Part shown: one piece after another, positions 1-10,990 of the stretch
Layout of the letters: each line of letters begins with the position of its first letter
Numbering within the stretch: the stretch's first letter is position 1
NCBI GenBank assembly: GCA_945915235.1
Contig: CAMEEX010000001.1
Span: 1 to 64,000 of the forward strand
DNA length: 64,000 bases
Reading direction: 5' to 3'
Origin: an uncultured Clostridia bacterium
GTDB taxonomy: Bacteria; Bacillota; Clostridia; Lachnospirales; Lachnospiraceae
Made by a program: the position numbers and the translations under genes
The notes under the pieces: generated by a model
What the model was told of the DNA's origin: nothing
The model's input: only the letters and a program-made list of their open reading frames with translations
The model's database searches: none

Positions 1-3000
1 TCAAGTGGTACACCACATCTCTTACATCGGACAGCAGGACAGGACGTCCGGGAATCACCTTAAAGAGCGGAGACGTTGATGTAGTATCCGTGTATGTAGG
101 TGAGATGAGAGACGCAGGAGCGGACACCGCCGTGTACTATTCCGTACAGGGAGGAGAGATTACCGATACCGGCAAGAAAGTAAAAGCAGGAGCCGTGCAG
201 GATGTAAAGATTTCCGTTGATTTTACAACCATGAAGGCAGTCATCACCATCAACGGTGAAGAGTATGCCACGGTTGATGTGAATGCTGCAGCGGGCAAGG
301 TGGATGCGCTGATGCTCAACATGGCAGGAGGAAAGGGTTCAGGCAAGACCTACACTGTCAATATGGGTATTGATGATTTTGCCATGAGCTGGACTGAGGC
401 AAAGCCTGCCGAGGGCACGATTTCCGAGGATTTTGAGGCTGTGACGGATTTCTGGGGAATGACAGGTGCGCTTGTGGACGAAAGCAAGCTTAGCATTGCC
501 GAGGATGGAAGCAACCATTATCTGGCAGCAAACGGTCAGAAGTATGCAACCAGAACAGCGACCAAGACCTTTGATAATCTTCCTGATATGGGAACGGCAG
601 AGGTAGCCTTCAAGTGGTACACCACATCTCTTACATCGGACAGCAGGACAGGACGTCCGGGAATTACCCTAAAGAGTGGGGACGTGGAAGTAGTATCCGT
701 GTATGTAGGTGAAATGAGAGACGCAGGAGCGGACACAGCCGTGTACTATTCCGTACAGGGAGGAGAGATTACCGATACCGGTAAGACTGTAAAATCAGGA
801 GCCGTGCAGGACGTAAAGATTTCCGTTGATTTCGCAAGCCAGAAGGCAGTCATCACCATAAACGGCGAAGAATATGCCACGGTTGACGTCAATGCGGCAG
901 CAACCAAGGTGGACGCGCTGATGCTCAACATGGCAGGAGGAAAGGGTTCAGGCAAGACCTACACTGTCAATATGGGTATTGATGATTTTTCATTGTATTA
1001 CACGGCAGCGGGTGCGATTGAGAAGCCTAAGTTTATTGCATCACTGGCAGAGCTTGAAACTGTCACCGTGACAAAGGAAGAGTTTGAAGGCAGCTATGCT
1101 CATCCACAGACTGTCAAGGCGGTATTGTCAGATGAGACTGAGGTTGAGCTTGAGATTGACCAGGATACCTGGACCTGCAGTCCGGCTATCGATGTGAATG
1201 AGATGGGTACCATAACCTGGACAGCGTCTGTCAAGCTTCCTGACAAGGTTACCAATCCTTTGAATTTACAGGTAAGCTATGTGATGGACTATAAGTCCGA
1301 TTTCCTGGATACGGATATCAATTCACTGGGAACACTCAATACATATAATGTAACCAAGCAGGCTTGGGAGGACGGCACTTATACCCACCCTGGGCAGGTA
1401 TCTGCAAAGCTTGTGAATGACAAGATTATTACTGTTTCCATAGACAAGAATTCCTGGAAATGCGAGCCTGAGTTTGACGTGGACACAAAGGGCAGCTATG
1501 TTTGGACGGCTGATATTGTGGCTCCTGAGGGCTATCGCAATCACAGAGGACTTACGGTTTCCTATACAATGAATTATTACGGCAACTGGGAGTCCGAGCA
1601 TGATTATGAGGACGACTTCACCTTCGGCATTTCAGGCTGGAATGTATGGGGCAAGGACGTAGATAAGACCTCCGGTACAGGTGGATTTACGTTCAGTCTC
1701 AAGGAGGAGGACGGAAATGCATATCTGTATGGTACAGTAAGCAAGAGCGGTGCAGGAAGAGGTTCAAGGCTTGATTTACCAGGAGGCATTGTAAAGGGTG
1801 CGGCCATGGAGTTTGACTGGAATCCTGCTGTAGTGGCAAGCGGACATGCAGATCTCCTGTTTATGGCACCTGTGGCAAAGCAGAACTATTTTACCATCTA
1901 TGCTGACAGCACAGGAGCAATCAAGTACTATACCACAGAAGATGCAAACAACGATGATGCCCAAAATAACAGCTTTGAGGGCATTATTGCGGAGGCAGAT
2001 GCCGTGGCAACAGGTGTAGGTGGGATTAATCAGTGGTTTACCGTGAAGGTGGATTTTGATTACATCGCTCACACGGCAGCCATCACGGTAACTTCCAAGG
2101 ATGACCCGTCAAAGACCTACTCGGCAGATAATATTGCCATTGATGAGAGAGCTAACGGACTTTCGCTGATGGTTGTGCGTAAGCCGGCTGCATGCTCACA
2201 GGCAGATGTGGCTTTTGACAATATTATTGTTGATTACAGTAAATTCGATGAAAATGACATTGTAGATGTAGACCAGCCTTCATATGTGAATGTTGCTGCG
2301 GTAAAGTATGATGAGTATACTTTCCCTTCCGAGGTAACGGTAACACTTGGAGATGGCTCAACAGACACAGTAGAGGTTGGCGAGTGGGCAGCAGAGCCTG
2401 CATTTGACAAGGATACAGAGGCAGTATATACCTGGACGGCACCTCTTATACCGGGCAGGTACACCAATTACTTTGATTTAAAGGCTTCATTCTCAATGAA
2501 CTATACGATGCTGCCTTATGTGACGAGTGTGAACAATCCGGCAACTCTTGAGCTTGAATATGGCGATGCATGGGACGTAAGCGAACTTCCGGAGACAGCT
2601 ACCATTATTCTGAGCGACGGAACTGTACGCACCGATGCACCTGTAGGTGAGTGGACAGCTATCCGCGCATTTAATTCGGAGGCAGAGGGTATCTACATTT
2701 ACGGTGCTAAGCTGGCAGAGAACGAGGGCGAATACGCTATAGATTATGATGCCATTACCGTAAACGAGTATCACGGTGATTCGGCGAAGGACGAGTTAAA
2801 GGATTCCTTTATCTATGATGTATATTATAGAGTAAGCTACTATAAGAGCAATAACAATTACAATGGTTATGAGAGAGCTATGGAATATCTGGACCGCGGT
2901 GTGACGGCAGTTCCTGCGGAAAATGGTATTCTGGTATCTTGGAGATGTTTGGTTGATGAGTATGGCACAGATGTACAGTTCAACGTGCTCAGAAACGGTA

Positions 3001-5729
3001 AGCAGATTAACTCAGAGCCTATCACAAGCAAGACCAATTATCTGGATACAGAGGGAGAGCCGGGCAATTTATATGCCGTGGAGACCATAAAGAATGGAAA
3101 AAAGACCACCTCAGAATATGTGAAAGCATTGTCTGAGAGCTATCTGTCAATTCCTCTTCAGAAGCCGGATCCTCAGCCGGATAAGGATGGAAACCTTGCA
3201 ACCTATTCCATCAATGATGCAGGTGTTGCAGATGTGGACGGCGACGGACAGTATGAGATCGTGGTAAAGTGGTATCCTTCAGATGCTTTTGATTCAGGAA
3301 AGCAGGACGGACCTTCCGCACCTACTATTTTTGACTGCTATGAGATGGACGGTACGCCTCTGTGGAGAATCAATATGGGACTGGAGCTTCCATCAGGCGC
3401 CCATTGGAACCAGTTCATGCTCTACGATATGGACGAGGACGGAAAGGCAGAGTTCTTTATTAAGACCTCTGACGGTACAATCAGTTACAGACCGAATGCA
3501 GATGGCTTGTTTGACATGAATGATGAGAGCACAATTATTTCCTACATCGGTGATAAGAGTGTTATTCCGGGAAAGAATGTCAACAGCACAGGACATGTTA
3601 ATGCAGACAGCAATGAGTATATTACCGTATTTAACGGTGAAACGGGAAAAGAAATCGATACCATCGATTATATCAATACCGTCAAGGGAGTAGGTTTCGA
3701 TGCCTATGGCGATAACTGGGGCAACCGTGCATCACGTTTCAATATCGCTGTTGCATACCTGCCAAAGGATAAGGATAATGCTGACTGTACAGAGACAATT
3801 CCGGCAGTGTTACTTAACCGTGGATATTACAATAAGACAACCGTTGCAGCATATACGTTAAGAGATGGAAAGCTGAAGCTTGAGTGGAATTTTAATACAG
3901 AAAACGGTACGGAATATGCAGGCAAGGGTAACCATAATGTGGCAACCGGCGATATGGATAACGATGGATTTGACGAGCTGGTAATCGGTGCAATGGCAAT
4001 CGACCATGACGGTACTGTATTGTGGGTAAAGAATGGTAAGGATGGTCAGGATTACCAGGGACATTCAGATTCCATCCATCTTACAGCCATGAATCCTGAA
4101 AAGCCTACACAGTTGTATGTATTTACACCTTCTGAGGAGAAGGAATCTACATTGAATGCAACTTTGTCCAATGCGGCAAACGGAAGCCGTATCAACGGCA
4201 CATGGAATGCACTTGCAGATATCGGACGAGGTGTTGCTGCCAATATTACACCTGCTGAAGGTTTTGAATATTGGGCAAACAATCCTAACAGTGAAGGAAA
4301 TATTACAGGCGCAATCTTCAATATTAAGGGAAGTGTAATTGCGGCTACAAAGCCGGACAATATCTCTACCAACTGGGTTATCTACTGGGACGGCGACCTC
4401 TTAAGCGAGCTTGCGGACGGATATAGTGCGAGCAGCGCAGGTACTGCACAGTCAATTTACAAGTATGACTGGGAGAACAATGCTTTAGACAGAATCGAGA
4501 CATTTGAGGGAACACATACTAATAACTCAACCAAGAATAACCCAAGCTTAACCGCAGATTTATTCGGTGACTGGCGTGAAGAGGTTATGGTAGGTAACTC
4601 TGACAACACTGAGCTGCATATCTACATGACAAGCTATGAGACAGATTATATGATTTACTCATTGATGCAGGATCCTGTATATCGTAATGCTGTGGCTAAC
4701 CAGAACACTGCATACAACCAGCCGCCTCACTTAGGCTTCTACCTGGGCGAGGACAATAAGGATCAGGTGCTTGCTATGGAGCTTCCTACAGCAAATATCC
4801 GTTATACAACAGACGGCACTCAGACAGCAGAGGGTGACTACGTTGCAAAGGCGGAGGTTGTAGCTGATGAGGCTGCTGTAAATGATGCACTTAATGAGGC
4901 TCTTGAGAATGAGGAGTTAAAGACTATCATTAACTGCAAGGATGCATCAGACCTGAAGAATTACATGCTTGATAAGCTTCTCAAGGCATCGGAGGACAAG
5001 AAGCTTGGCACTGTTTCATCGGACAACACATTTGTGATGGATGTAAAGATAAAGCTGTATATCAATGGCAGTACGGACTATGTATATGCTACCAGGGAGA
5101 ATTTCCCTTCGGATGGTGTCGATGTTTTCATTCCTTATCCGGAAGGAACCGCAAAGGACGGTTTTGAGTTTGTGATTAATCATCTGGTAACTACGGGCTG
5201 CAACGGAAGAAACGTAGGTGATATGGAGGTATTCTCAAGTTACAACGCTTCCGATGCATGGAAGATAACAAAGGGAGACGACGGTCTTACAATCCATATT
5301 ATGAGTGCATCTCCTTTTAGTATTGCATGGCAGAAGTCGGAGAATATTCCGAAGGACCCTGAGCCGGGCGAGCCTGGAACGACAGAGCCTGGAACGACAG
5401 AGCCTGGAACAACAGAGCCTGGAACAACGGAGCCTGGAACGACGGAGCCGGGAACGACAGAACCGGGAACAACGGAGCCTGAAACAACAGCTCCAAGCAG
5501 CGAGGAGCCTGAAAGCAGTGCTGCTGCGATAAGCCCGAACACAGGATTTAATGGTTCGGCAGGAGGAAACGGCGGCGTTAACAATGGAAGCATCAATAAC
5601 GCTTCAACTGAAACTACAAGGACAGCTTCGTGGGCAATCTACCCAATATTGGCAATATTCGTATTGATGATGGCGGGCGGAACATTCTTCTATACGAAGT
5701 ATGAAAAGAAAAGAAAAAACAATAAGTAA
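1..5729 (+). CDS. Secreted, membrane-anchored rhamnogalacturonan lyase (PL11-type catalytic region), 5' truncated by the window edge; two near-identical ~203-aa N-terminal domains, several Ig-like repeats, EPGTT-repeat linker and C-terminal TM + basic tail
   Basis: The open frame continues upstream of the ORF-track Met (codons from nt 3 read KWYTTSLTSDSRTGRPG, the same as repeat copy 2). PL11-like stretch YSINDAGVADVDGDGQYEIVVKWYPSDAFDSGKQDG...GLELPSGAHWNQFMLYDMDEDGKAEFFIKTSDGT. C-terminus WAIYPILAIFVLMMAGGTFFYTKYEKKRKNNK. Confidence 0.88.
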   Translation, partial: KWYTTSLTSDSRTGRPGITLKSGDVDVVSVYVGEMRDAGADTAVYYSVQGGEITDTGKKVKAGAVQDVKISVDFTTMKAVITINGEEYATVDVNAAAGKVDALMLNMAGGKGSGKTYTVNMGIDDFAMSWTEAKPAEGTISEDFEAVTDFWGMTGALVDESKLSIAEDGSNHYLAANGQKYATRTATKTFDNLPDMGTAEVAFKWYTTSLTSDSRTGRPGITLKSGDVEVVSVYVGEMRDAGADTAVYYSVQGGEITDTGKTVKSGAVQDVKISVDFASQKAVITINGEEYATVDVNAAATKVDALMLNMAGGKGSGKTYTVNMGIDDFSLYYTAAGAIEKPKFIASLAELETVTVTKEEFEGSYAHPQTVKAVLSDETEVELEIDQDTWTCSPAIDVNEMGTITWTASVKLPDKVTNPLNLQVSYVMDYKSDFLDTDINSLGTLNTYNVTKQAWEDGTYTHPGQVSAKLVNDKIITVSIDKNSWKCEPEFDVDTKGSYVWTADIVAPEGYRNHRGLTVSYTMNYYGNWESEHDYEDDFTFGISGWNVWGKDVDKTSGTGGFTFSLKEEDGNAYLYGTVSKSGAGRGSRLDLPGGIVKGAAMEFDWNPAVVASGHADLLFMAPVAKQNYFTIYADSTGAIKYYTTEDANNDDAQNNSFEGIIAEADAVATGVGGINQWFTVKVDFDYIAHTAAITVTSKDDPSKTYSADNIAIDERANGLSLMVVRKPAACSQADVAFDNIIVDYSKFDENDIVDVDQPSYVNVAAVKYDEYTFPSEVTVTLGDGSTDTVEVGEWAAEPAFDKDTEAVYTWTAPLIPGRYTNYFDLKASFSMNYTMLPYVTSVNNPATLELEYGDAWDVSELPETATIILSDGTVRTDAPVGEWTAIRAFNSEAEGIYIYGAKLAENEGEYAIDYDAITVNEYHGDSAKDELKDSFIYDVYYRVSYYKSNNNYNGYERAMEYLDRGVTAVPAENGILVSWRCLVDEYGTDVQFNVLRNGKQINSEPITSKTNYLDTEGEPGNLYAVETIKNGKKTTSEYVKALSESYLSIPLQKPDPQPDKDGNLATYSINDAGVADVDGDGQYEIVVKWYPSDAFDSGKQDGPSAPTIFDCYEMDGTPLWRINMGLELPSGAHWNQFMLYDMDEDGKAEFFIKTSDGTISYRPNADGLFDMNDESTIISYIGDKSVIPGKNVNSTGHVNADSNEYITVFNGETGKEIDTIDYINTVKGVGFDAYGDNWGNRASRFNIAVAYLPKDKDNADCTETIPAVLLNRGYYNKTTVAAYTLRDGKLKLEWNFNTENGTEYAGKGNHNVATGDMDNDGFDELVIGAMAIDHDGTVLWVKNGKDGQDYQGHSDSIHLTAMNPEKPTQLYVFTPSEEKESTLNATLSNAANGSRINGTWNALADIGRGVAANITPAEGFEYWANNPNSEGNITGAIFNIKGSVIAATKPDNISTNWVIYWDGDLLSELADGYSASSAGTAQSIYKYDWENNALDRIETFEGTHTNNSTKNNPSLTADLFGDWREEVMVGNSDNTELHIYMTSYETDYMIYSLMQDPVYRNAVANQNTAYNQPPHLGFYLGEDNKDQVLAMELPTANIRYTTDGTQTAEGDYVAKAEVVADEAAVNDALNEALENEELKTIINCKDASDLKNYMLDKLLKASEDKKLGTVSSDNTFVMDVKIKLYINGSTDYVYATRENFPSDGVDVFIPYPEGTAKDGFEFVINHLVTTGCNGRNVGDMEVFSSYNASDAWKITKGDDGLTIHIMSASPFSIAWQKSENIPKDPEPGEPGTTEPGTTEPGTTEPGTTEPGTTEPGTTEPGTTEPETTAPSSEEPESSAAAISPNTGFNGSAGGNGGVNNGSINNASTETTRTASWAIYPILAIFVLMMAGGTFFYTKYEKKRKNNK
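2..1000 (+). repeat. In-frame tandem duplication of a ~203-aa domain, period 609 bp (copy 1 truncated at window start)
   Basis: caagtggtacaccacatctcttacatcggacagcaggacaggacgtccgggaat occurs at 2 and again at 611; similarity continues through MLNMAGGKGSGKTYTVNMGIDDF in both copies. Confidence 0.93.
5370..5490 (+). repeat. 15-bp minisatellite encoding (EPGTT)n linker
   Basis: About eight consecutive copies of gagcctggaacracr. Confidence 0.9.
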
Positions 5730-5757
5730 TCAATGATAGTGATTTAGAATTTGTTTT

Positions 5758-5797
5758 ACATCGGCAGTTGGTCACAGATGGTCGCTGCCGATGTTTT
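5758..5797 (+). terminator. Rho-independent terminator after the PL11 gene
   Basis: ACATCGGCAG...CTGCCGATGT followed by TTT. Confidence 0.75.
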
Positions 5798-5877
5798 TAC
5801 TTTATGGGAAAGACCGACTTTGAAGTTCTATAATAGGAAAGTCCGTTGAAATTCCCTGTTATATAAAGAGTGACGAT

Positions 5878-7572
5878 TTACCTTTCGGCATACTCATTAT
5901 ACAGCGCCTCGAGTTCGCCGCGGCACTTTAGGAACACCTTTCCGAGAAATGGGTCAAAGTGGGTTCCAAGCGAGCTCTCTATTATGCCGAAAGCGGTGTC
6001 GTAGGAGTAGGCTTCCTTGTAGCAGCGCTTGCTGACAAGCGCGTCGAACACGTCGGCAAGCGCCATCATTCGAGCCTCGAGAGGAATGTCCTCGCCGGCT
6101 CTCCCCTCGGGATATCCACTTCCGTCCCACTTTTCGTGGTGGTAGTGCGCTACGTTCTTGGCAAGCTCGACAAATTCATCGTTCTCAACGCCGCGCAGAA
6201 TGTTCTCGACTATCGCGGCACCCTCGGCGGCATGGCGCTTCATCTGGGTGTATTCCTCATCGGTATAGCGTCCCTGTTTTTGCAGTATGCTGTCGGCGAT
6301 GGCTATTTTGCCGAGGTCGTGCATAGGCGCTGCCTTCGAGAGCATCTGAAGAAATTCAGCGTTGATGCACAGAACCCCACAGTACGGCAGCAGCTTCTTT
6401 GAGTAGATATCTATAACGGCGCTGGTACGCTTTATGTGTCCTCCTGTGCTGTTGTCGCGGCTCTCGACCATGGCAGCCATGCCGAGAACCATCATGTCCT
6501 TTATGTGGGAGATGTCGGCGGTCTTTATTGCGACCTCCTTTTTTAAATCCCAGTTGTAATTTTTTATTGTGTTCAGATAATTGTTCTCGCTCGTCCGGTC
6601 AATCAGCTCGATGATGTATCCGACCTTGCGTTTTTTTCCATAGATAATGCTTCTGACGGTCACGTCAAAATAGCGCTCATCGAAATGAACCGTCTTTGAC
6701 TTAGGGCTGCCTTCAAACGCCCAGCTTATTATATCGCCATATAGAAATGAGTCGGATTGTGGCACAGGTTTGTCAACATGCCATGAGGCGCTTATTTCAG
6801 GAAAGAGTTCCTTAGCATAGTCGTTGGCGCTTATATAGCGAAACTTTCTATCAAACTCGATATAACCGTATTCCTTTAAGCGGTCGACTGACGCGGCAAT
6901 ATTGGATGACATGTCGAACATGTTGATGTGCTCGGCGATATTCACCATTAGAATGGAGGCGATAAGATAGCCTATTGAGAGATAACTTATATTGGTGTGG
7001 ACTATGCGCTGGAGGATATATGTTCCGGCAACGGCGATACCGAGCAGACACATGACCGAGACAGTCTTTGTCGAGACAGTGCTGCTATTTTTTATTGAAT
7101 AGATAAGATAAAACAGTATGAGTACCGCGTAGACAATCATCAGAGCAGTGTTGAGAAAATGTGCAGGTGCATATACCTTTTCAAGATAGCTGTAGCCGTC
7201 GGTGTGTGCAAGGCTTACTGATTCGTAATATATCGGGGAAATGCCTATGGTCATTGCAAGGCAGAATACGGTCGTGGCAAAGATAAAAAGCGACCAGGTG
7301 AGTGTGCGTGGAACTTTCACGCCGCACATCCGCGTGAGCAGATGTATGAGCAGAAAAGGACAGTAGCAGTTTCCGATATAGATGAGCTTCTGCGAAAAAA
7401 GTGCCATATCAAGAGAATTTGAAACTGCGAGAAGAAAACGTCCGCCGCTGTTTAAGACCAGAACGATGCCGAAGCAGACAAGCAGGTTATCAACCTTCGG
7501 GTTTCTCACTAGGTAGTATGCGGTCATTGAAAGGGATATGATGAATGTCACAAGGTAGAGAGCTGTTATCAT
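5878..7572 (-). CDS. HD-GYP domain protein with N-terminal multi-TM sensor region and PAS-like segment (putative c-di-GMP phosphodiesterase)
   Basis: Motifs HDLGKI and HHEKWDGSGYPEGRAGEDIPLEARMMALADVFDAL; strongly hydrophobic N-terminal ~200 aa. Confidence 0.85.
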   Translation of the reverse strand: MITALYLVTFIISLSMTAYYLVRNPKVDNLLVCFGIVLVLNSGGRFLLAVSNSLDMALFSQKLIYIGNCYCPFLLIHLLTRMCGVKVPRTLTWSLFIFATTVFCLAMTIGISPIYYESVSLAHTDGYSYLEKVYAPAHFLNTALMIVYAVLILFYLIYSIKNSSTVSTKTVSVMCLLGIAVAGTYILQRIVHTNISYLSIGYLIASILMVNIAEHINMFDMSSNIAASVDRLKEYGYIEFDRKFRYISANDYAKELFPEISASWHVDKPVPQSDSFLYGDIISWAFEGSPKSKTVHFDERYFDVTVRSIIYGKKRKVGYIIELIDRTSENNYLNTIKNYNWDLKKEVAIKTADISHIKDMMVLGMAAMVESRDNSTGGHIKRTSAVIDIYSKKLLPYCGVLCINAEFLQMLSKAAPMHDLGKIAIADSILQKQGRYTDEEYTQMKRHAAEGAAIVENILRGVENDEFVELAKNVAHYHHEKWDGSGYPEGRAGEDIPLEARMMALADVFDALVSKRCYKEAYSYDTAFGIIESSLGTHFDPFLGKVFLKCRGELEALYNEYAER

Positions 7573-7841
7573 GGTGAGCCTCCTGTATCATTGGTTGTCA
7601 AAAAATAAACCGTAAATAAAAATAATTGTATCATATCAGAGGTGTAAAAGCAAGCTGCTTAAATGTTTAAAAACCTAGAAAAACAGGGAACTTTCGGCAA
7701 AAAATTAAAAGTTGGTAAAAATAATTTTTCAGGGTTGAAAAAACTGTGATTATAAAGTAAAATAAGCGTCTGGTATTGGAAAAGATATAATAAATTATAC
7801 TTTTTTGATGCATAGAATTAATATTGTGAAGGGATGATGTT

Positions 7842-9128
7842 ATGACAAAAAGAATTGGTGTGATTGTACTCACGGCACTCCTGTTTCTGGGTACGATTAC
7901 AGGATGTTCCGGAAGCAATGCCATGGCACCGGCAGACCAGGATGGCGCTCAGGATGCGGCGCACGACACGATGATAAATGACAGCGGTGCGGCTTCGGGA
8001 AAGATCACTTTGAAGGTATGGGCTGAGGAGGCACAACATTCCACGGTTCAGAAGATGATTGACAGTTTTATTGAGCAGTACAAGGGACAGGCGGATTTTG
8101 AGATTATCCTTGAGGCACAGGCTGATTCGGGTACAAGGGATGTGCTTCTTGGGGATGTACAGAACGCAGCAGACGTTTTTTCGTTTCCGGATGACCAGTT
8201 AAGTGCCATGGTAGCGGGAGGCGCGCTTGCTCCGGTTCCCGACGCACAGAAAGTCAGCGATGAGATGGTCGCTGAGGCTGTGGCGGCTGCGACCGTGAAT
8301 AATACGCTTTATGCGTATCCGATGACAGCAGATAATGGCTATTTTTTATATTACAACAAAAATTATTTTACTGAGGATGATGTAAAGACACTCGACTCGA
8401 TTCTTGAAATCTGCGAGGAGAATGACAAGAAGTTTTCGATGGAGCTTAATTCAGGCTGGTATATGTATTCATTTTTCGGAAATACGGGACTCACAATGAA
8501 TATAAATGATGACGGTATCACCAATAACTGCAACTGGAATACAACCGAGGGAAGCATAAAAGGTATTGATGTGGCAGAAGCTATAGTTGATGTCATATCA
8601 AGTCCGGGCTTTGTGGCGCAGCCTGACGGGAGCTGGGTGGCTCAGGCTGCCGATGGTGAGGTAATTGCGGCGGTGAGTGGTGTGTGGAATGCAGTTGCGC
8701 TAAAGAATGCATGGGGTGACGATTACGGTGCCTGCAAGCTTCCTACATACACCTGCAATGGTCAGCAGATACAGATGGCATCTTTTACGGGATATAAGAT
8801 GGTCGGTGTGAACTATTACTCCAAGAATAAGGAATGGGCATTCAAGCTGGCACAGTGGCTCACAAATGAGCAGAACCAGACACTCAGATTTGTGGAGCAG
8901 AATCAGGGACCTGCCAATAAGGTGGCAGCGGCATCGGATGAGGTATCCAAGGTTCCTGCGATAGCTGCGGTTATTGAACAGTCACGGTACGGAGTGCTTC
9001 AGCGTATAGGTAACAGCTACTGGGATGCATGTACAACCTTTATTGACGGACTTCTTGCCGGAAATACGGGCAGAGCACAGCTTCAGGAGCAGCTCGATAA
9101 GATGGTTGAAGGCATTACCGAACGATAG
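7842..9128 (+). CDS. Extracellular solute-binding lipoprotein (ABC sugar-binding type)
   Basis: Lipobox-like TALLFLGTITGCSG; binding-protein-like sequence (YPMTADNGYFLYYNKNYFTEDDV...WAFKLAQWLTNEQNQTLRF). Confidence 0.85.
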   Translation: MTKRIGVIVLTALLFLGTITGCSGSNAMAPADQDGAQDAAHDTMINDSGAASGKITLKVWAEEAQHSTVQKMIDSFIEQYKGQADFEIILEAQADSGTRDVLLGDVQNAADVFSFPDDQLSAMVAGGALAPVPDAQKVSDEMVAEAVAAATVNNTLYAYPMTADNGYFLYYNKNYFTEDDVKTLDSILEICEENDKKFSMELNSGWYMYSFFGNTGLTMNINDDGITNNCNWNTTEGSIKGIDVAEAIVDVISSPGFVAQPDGSWVAQAADGEVIAAVSGVWNAVALKNAWGDDYGACKLPTYTCNGQQIQMASFTGYKMVGVNYYSKNKEWAFKLAQWLTNEQNQTLRFVEQNQGPANKVAAASDEVSKVPAIAAVIEQSRYGVLQRIGNSYWDACTTFIDGLLAGNTGRAQLQEQLDKMVEGITER

Positions 9129-9140
9129 GGGGAACTACGC

Positions 9141-10877
9141 ATGAATAAAAAAAGAGTTAGAATAAGTTTAAAACTGATTATTTTAGTTCCGGTTATTATT
9201 CTCGGTATTGTTGCAGTGTTCTCCAATGCCGAGTCCATGCTCAATTTAAAGAGGGTAAATAACACGGCGACGAGGATTGTTGAGGAAAATCTATCTAATA
9301 TTTCAAGTCTCAGCCAGATACAGAATGAGGCGGCGGTCATACATAAGCTTGCATTGTCGCACATAATAGCATCGGATTTTGACAGTATGGTTGCGCTTGT
9401 TGACTCCGTGAGAGAGGAGGAGGCGAAACTTGATGCGATGCTCTCAGAGTATTCAAAGAAGCTTCCAAAGGACGACGAGCAGGCGTTTAATCAGTTTCTG
9501 TCAAGCTATGAAGGGCTCAAGTACGAGATTGCCAACCTCTTAGCCTACAGCGGAAACAGCAAAAAGACTGCGGCATACGAGCTTGCCAACGGTGCGATAT
9601 CCGATTACAGCGACGATATGGAAACACAGGTTGAGAAGATGATGAGCAACGCCAACACCCAGTCGTCACTTGCGGGGGAGGAGCTTGCCGCAAGATATGA
9701 GGCGGCCAGAACCAGAAGCGTATTTATAATTGCTCTGAGCGTAGTACTTCTTCTTGTGACGCTGTACGGTGTATTTATGCTGGTAATCCGCAAGCTTAAT
9801 GTAGCCACCAGGGAAATTCGTGGAATTATAAAGGATATTGACAACAGGCAGGGAGACCTGACAAAGAGAGTTACCATTCTTTCAAATGACGAGGTGGCAG
9901 ATCTTGGAAACGGTATCAACACCTTCATGGAGAAGCTTCAGCATATCATGAAGCTTATCGTCAACAACTCGCAGAAGCTTGAAGCTGTTGTCGGTGAGGT
10001 ACAGCAGAGCCTTCACACATCGAATGACAGTGCGGCAGATTTGTCAGCAGTGACGGAGGAGCTCTCTGCTACGATGCAGGAGATAGGCGACTCTGCTGCA
10101 GTTATAAATGAGAATGCGGAGGCAGTTCTCACCAAGGTAGTGGAGATTGCAAAAAAATCAGGAGATATCAACGAATATTCCAAGAATATGAAAAAGAGTG
10201 CTGATAAGCTTGAGATGGATGCGCGCACGAACATGGAGCAGACCAACCTAAAGGTAAATGAAATTCTTACCGTGCTCAACGAAGCCATTGAGGAGAGCAA
10301 GAGCGTAGAACAGGTCAATGGTCTCACAAATGATATTCTAAATATCTCGAGCCAGACTAATCTTCTCGCACTCAATGCATCGATAGAGGCGGCAAGAGCC
10401 GGGGATGCGGGACGCGGATTTGCCGTTGTGGCCGAGGAGATAAGACAGCTTGCCGATTCAAGCCGTGAGACTGCCAACCGCATACAGCAGATTAACGGAA
10501 TAGTGACAAAAGCGGTTCACAATCTCAGTGAGAATGCGGACAACCTTGTGAATTACATGAAGGAGTCCATACTTCCCGAGTTTGCGAATTTTGTCGGTGG
10601 CGGAGCTCAATACCGGGACAATGCTACATATATAGAGAACGTGATGAATGAGTTTGCTGAAAAAACTGACGCCTTAAAGAGTGAAGTCGACTCCATTGCA
10701 GGTTCAATAAACAACATTACACATGCCATTGAGGAAGGTGCCAAGGGCGTAAACGGTGCGGCACAGAGCACTCAGACTCTCGTATCCGATATGGACAATA
10801 TCAACGAAAAAATGAATGAGAACAGGGAAATTGCCTCTGCCCTTCAGAAGGAGACGGACATTTTCACAGCAATATAA
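9141..10877 (+). CDS. Methyl-accepting chemotaxis protein
   Basis: N-terminal TM, sensor region, second TM, HAMP-like region, and MCP hairpin tip [50 protein letters not shown]. Confidence 0.93.
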   Translation: MNKKRVRISLKLIILVPVIILGIVAVFSNAESMLNLKRVNNTATRIVEENLSNISSLSQIQNEAAVIHKLALSHIIASDFDSMVALVDSVREEEAKLDAMLSEYSKKLPKDDEQAFNQFLSSYEGLKYEIANLLAYSGNSKKTAAYELANGAISDYSDDMETQVEKMMSNANTQSSLAGEELAARYEAARTRSVFIIALSVVLLLVTLYGVFMLVIRKLNVATREIRGIIKDIDNRQGDLTKRVTILSNDEVADLGNGINTFMEKLQHIMKLIVNNSQKLEAVVGEVQQSLHTSNDSAADLSAVTEELSATMQEIGDSAAVINENAEAVLTKVVEIAKKSGDINEYSKNMKKSADKLEMDARTNMEQTNLKVNEILTVLNEAIEESKSVEQVNGLTNDILNISSQTNLLALNASIEAARAGDAGRGFAVVAEEIRQLADSSRETANRIQQINGIVTKAVHNLSENADNLVNYMKESILPEFANFVGGGAQYRDNATYIENVMNEFAEKTDALKSEVDSIAGSINNITHAIEEGAKGVNGAAQSTQTLVSDMDNINEKMNENREIASALQKETDIFTAI

Positions 10878-10990
10878 TGTGGCCGAATTGCCACAGGCAC
10901 GCATAAATCACCAGGTTTTCCACATACTAACTCCAAAGCTGATTGATAGCAATATTTACAAAAAATAGCATTGGAGGAAAATAGAATTAT

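Noticed and set aside
5240-5596. Minus-strand 118-aa ORF with SVVPG repeats
   Set aside because: Mirror of the EPGTT minisatellite in the lyase gene.
5530-5729. Sortase (LPXTG-like) signal SPNTG at the lyase C-terminus
   Set aside because: Motif is ~30 residues before the TM segment and lacks LP; a plain C-terminal TM anchor is more likely.
7660-7841. c-di-GMP riboswitch between the HD-GYP and solute-binding genes
   Set aside because: No recognisable GEMM core; only AT-rich leader with a TATAAT.
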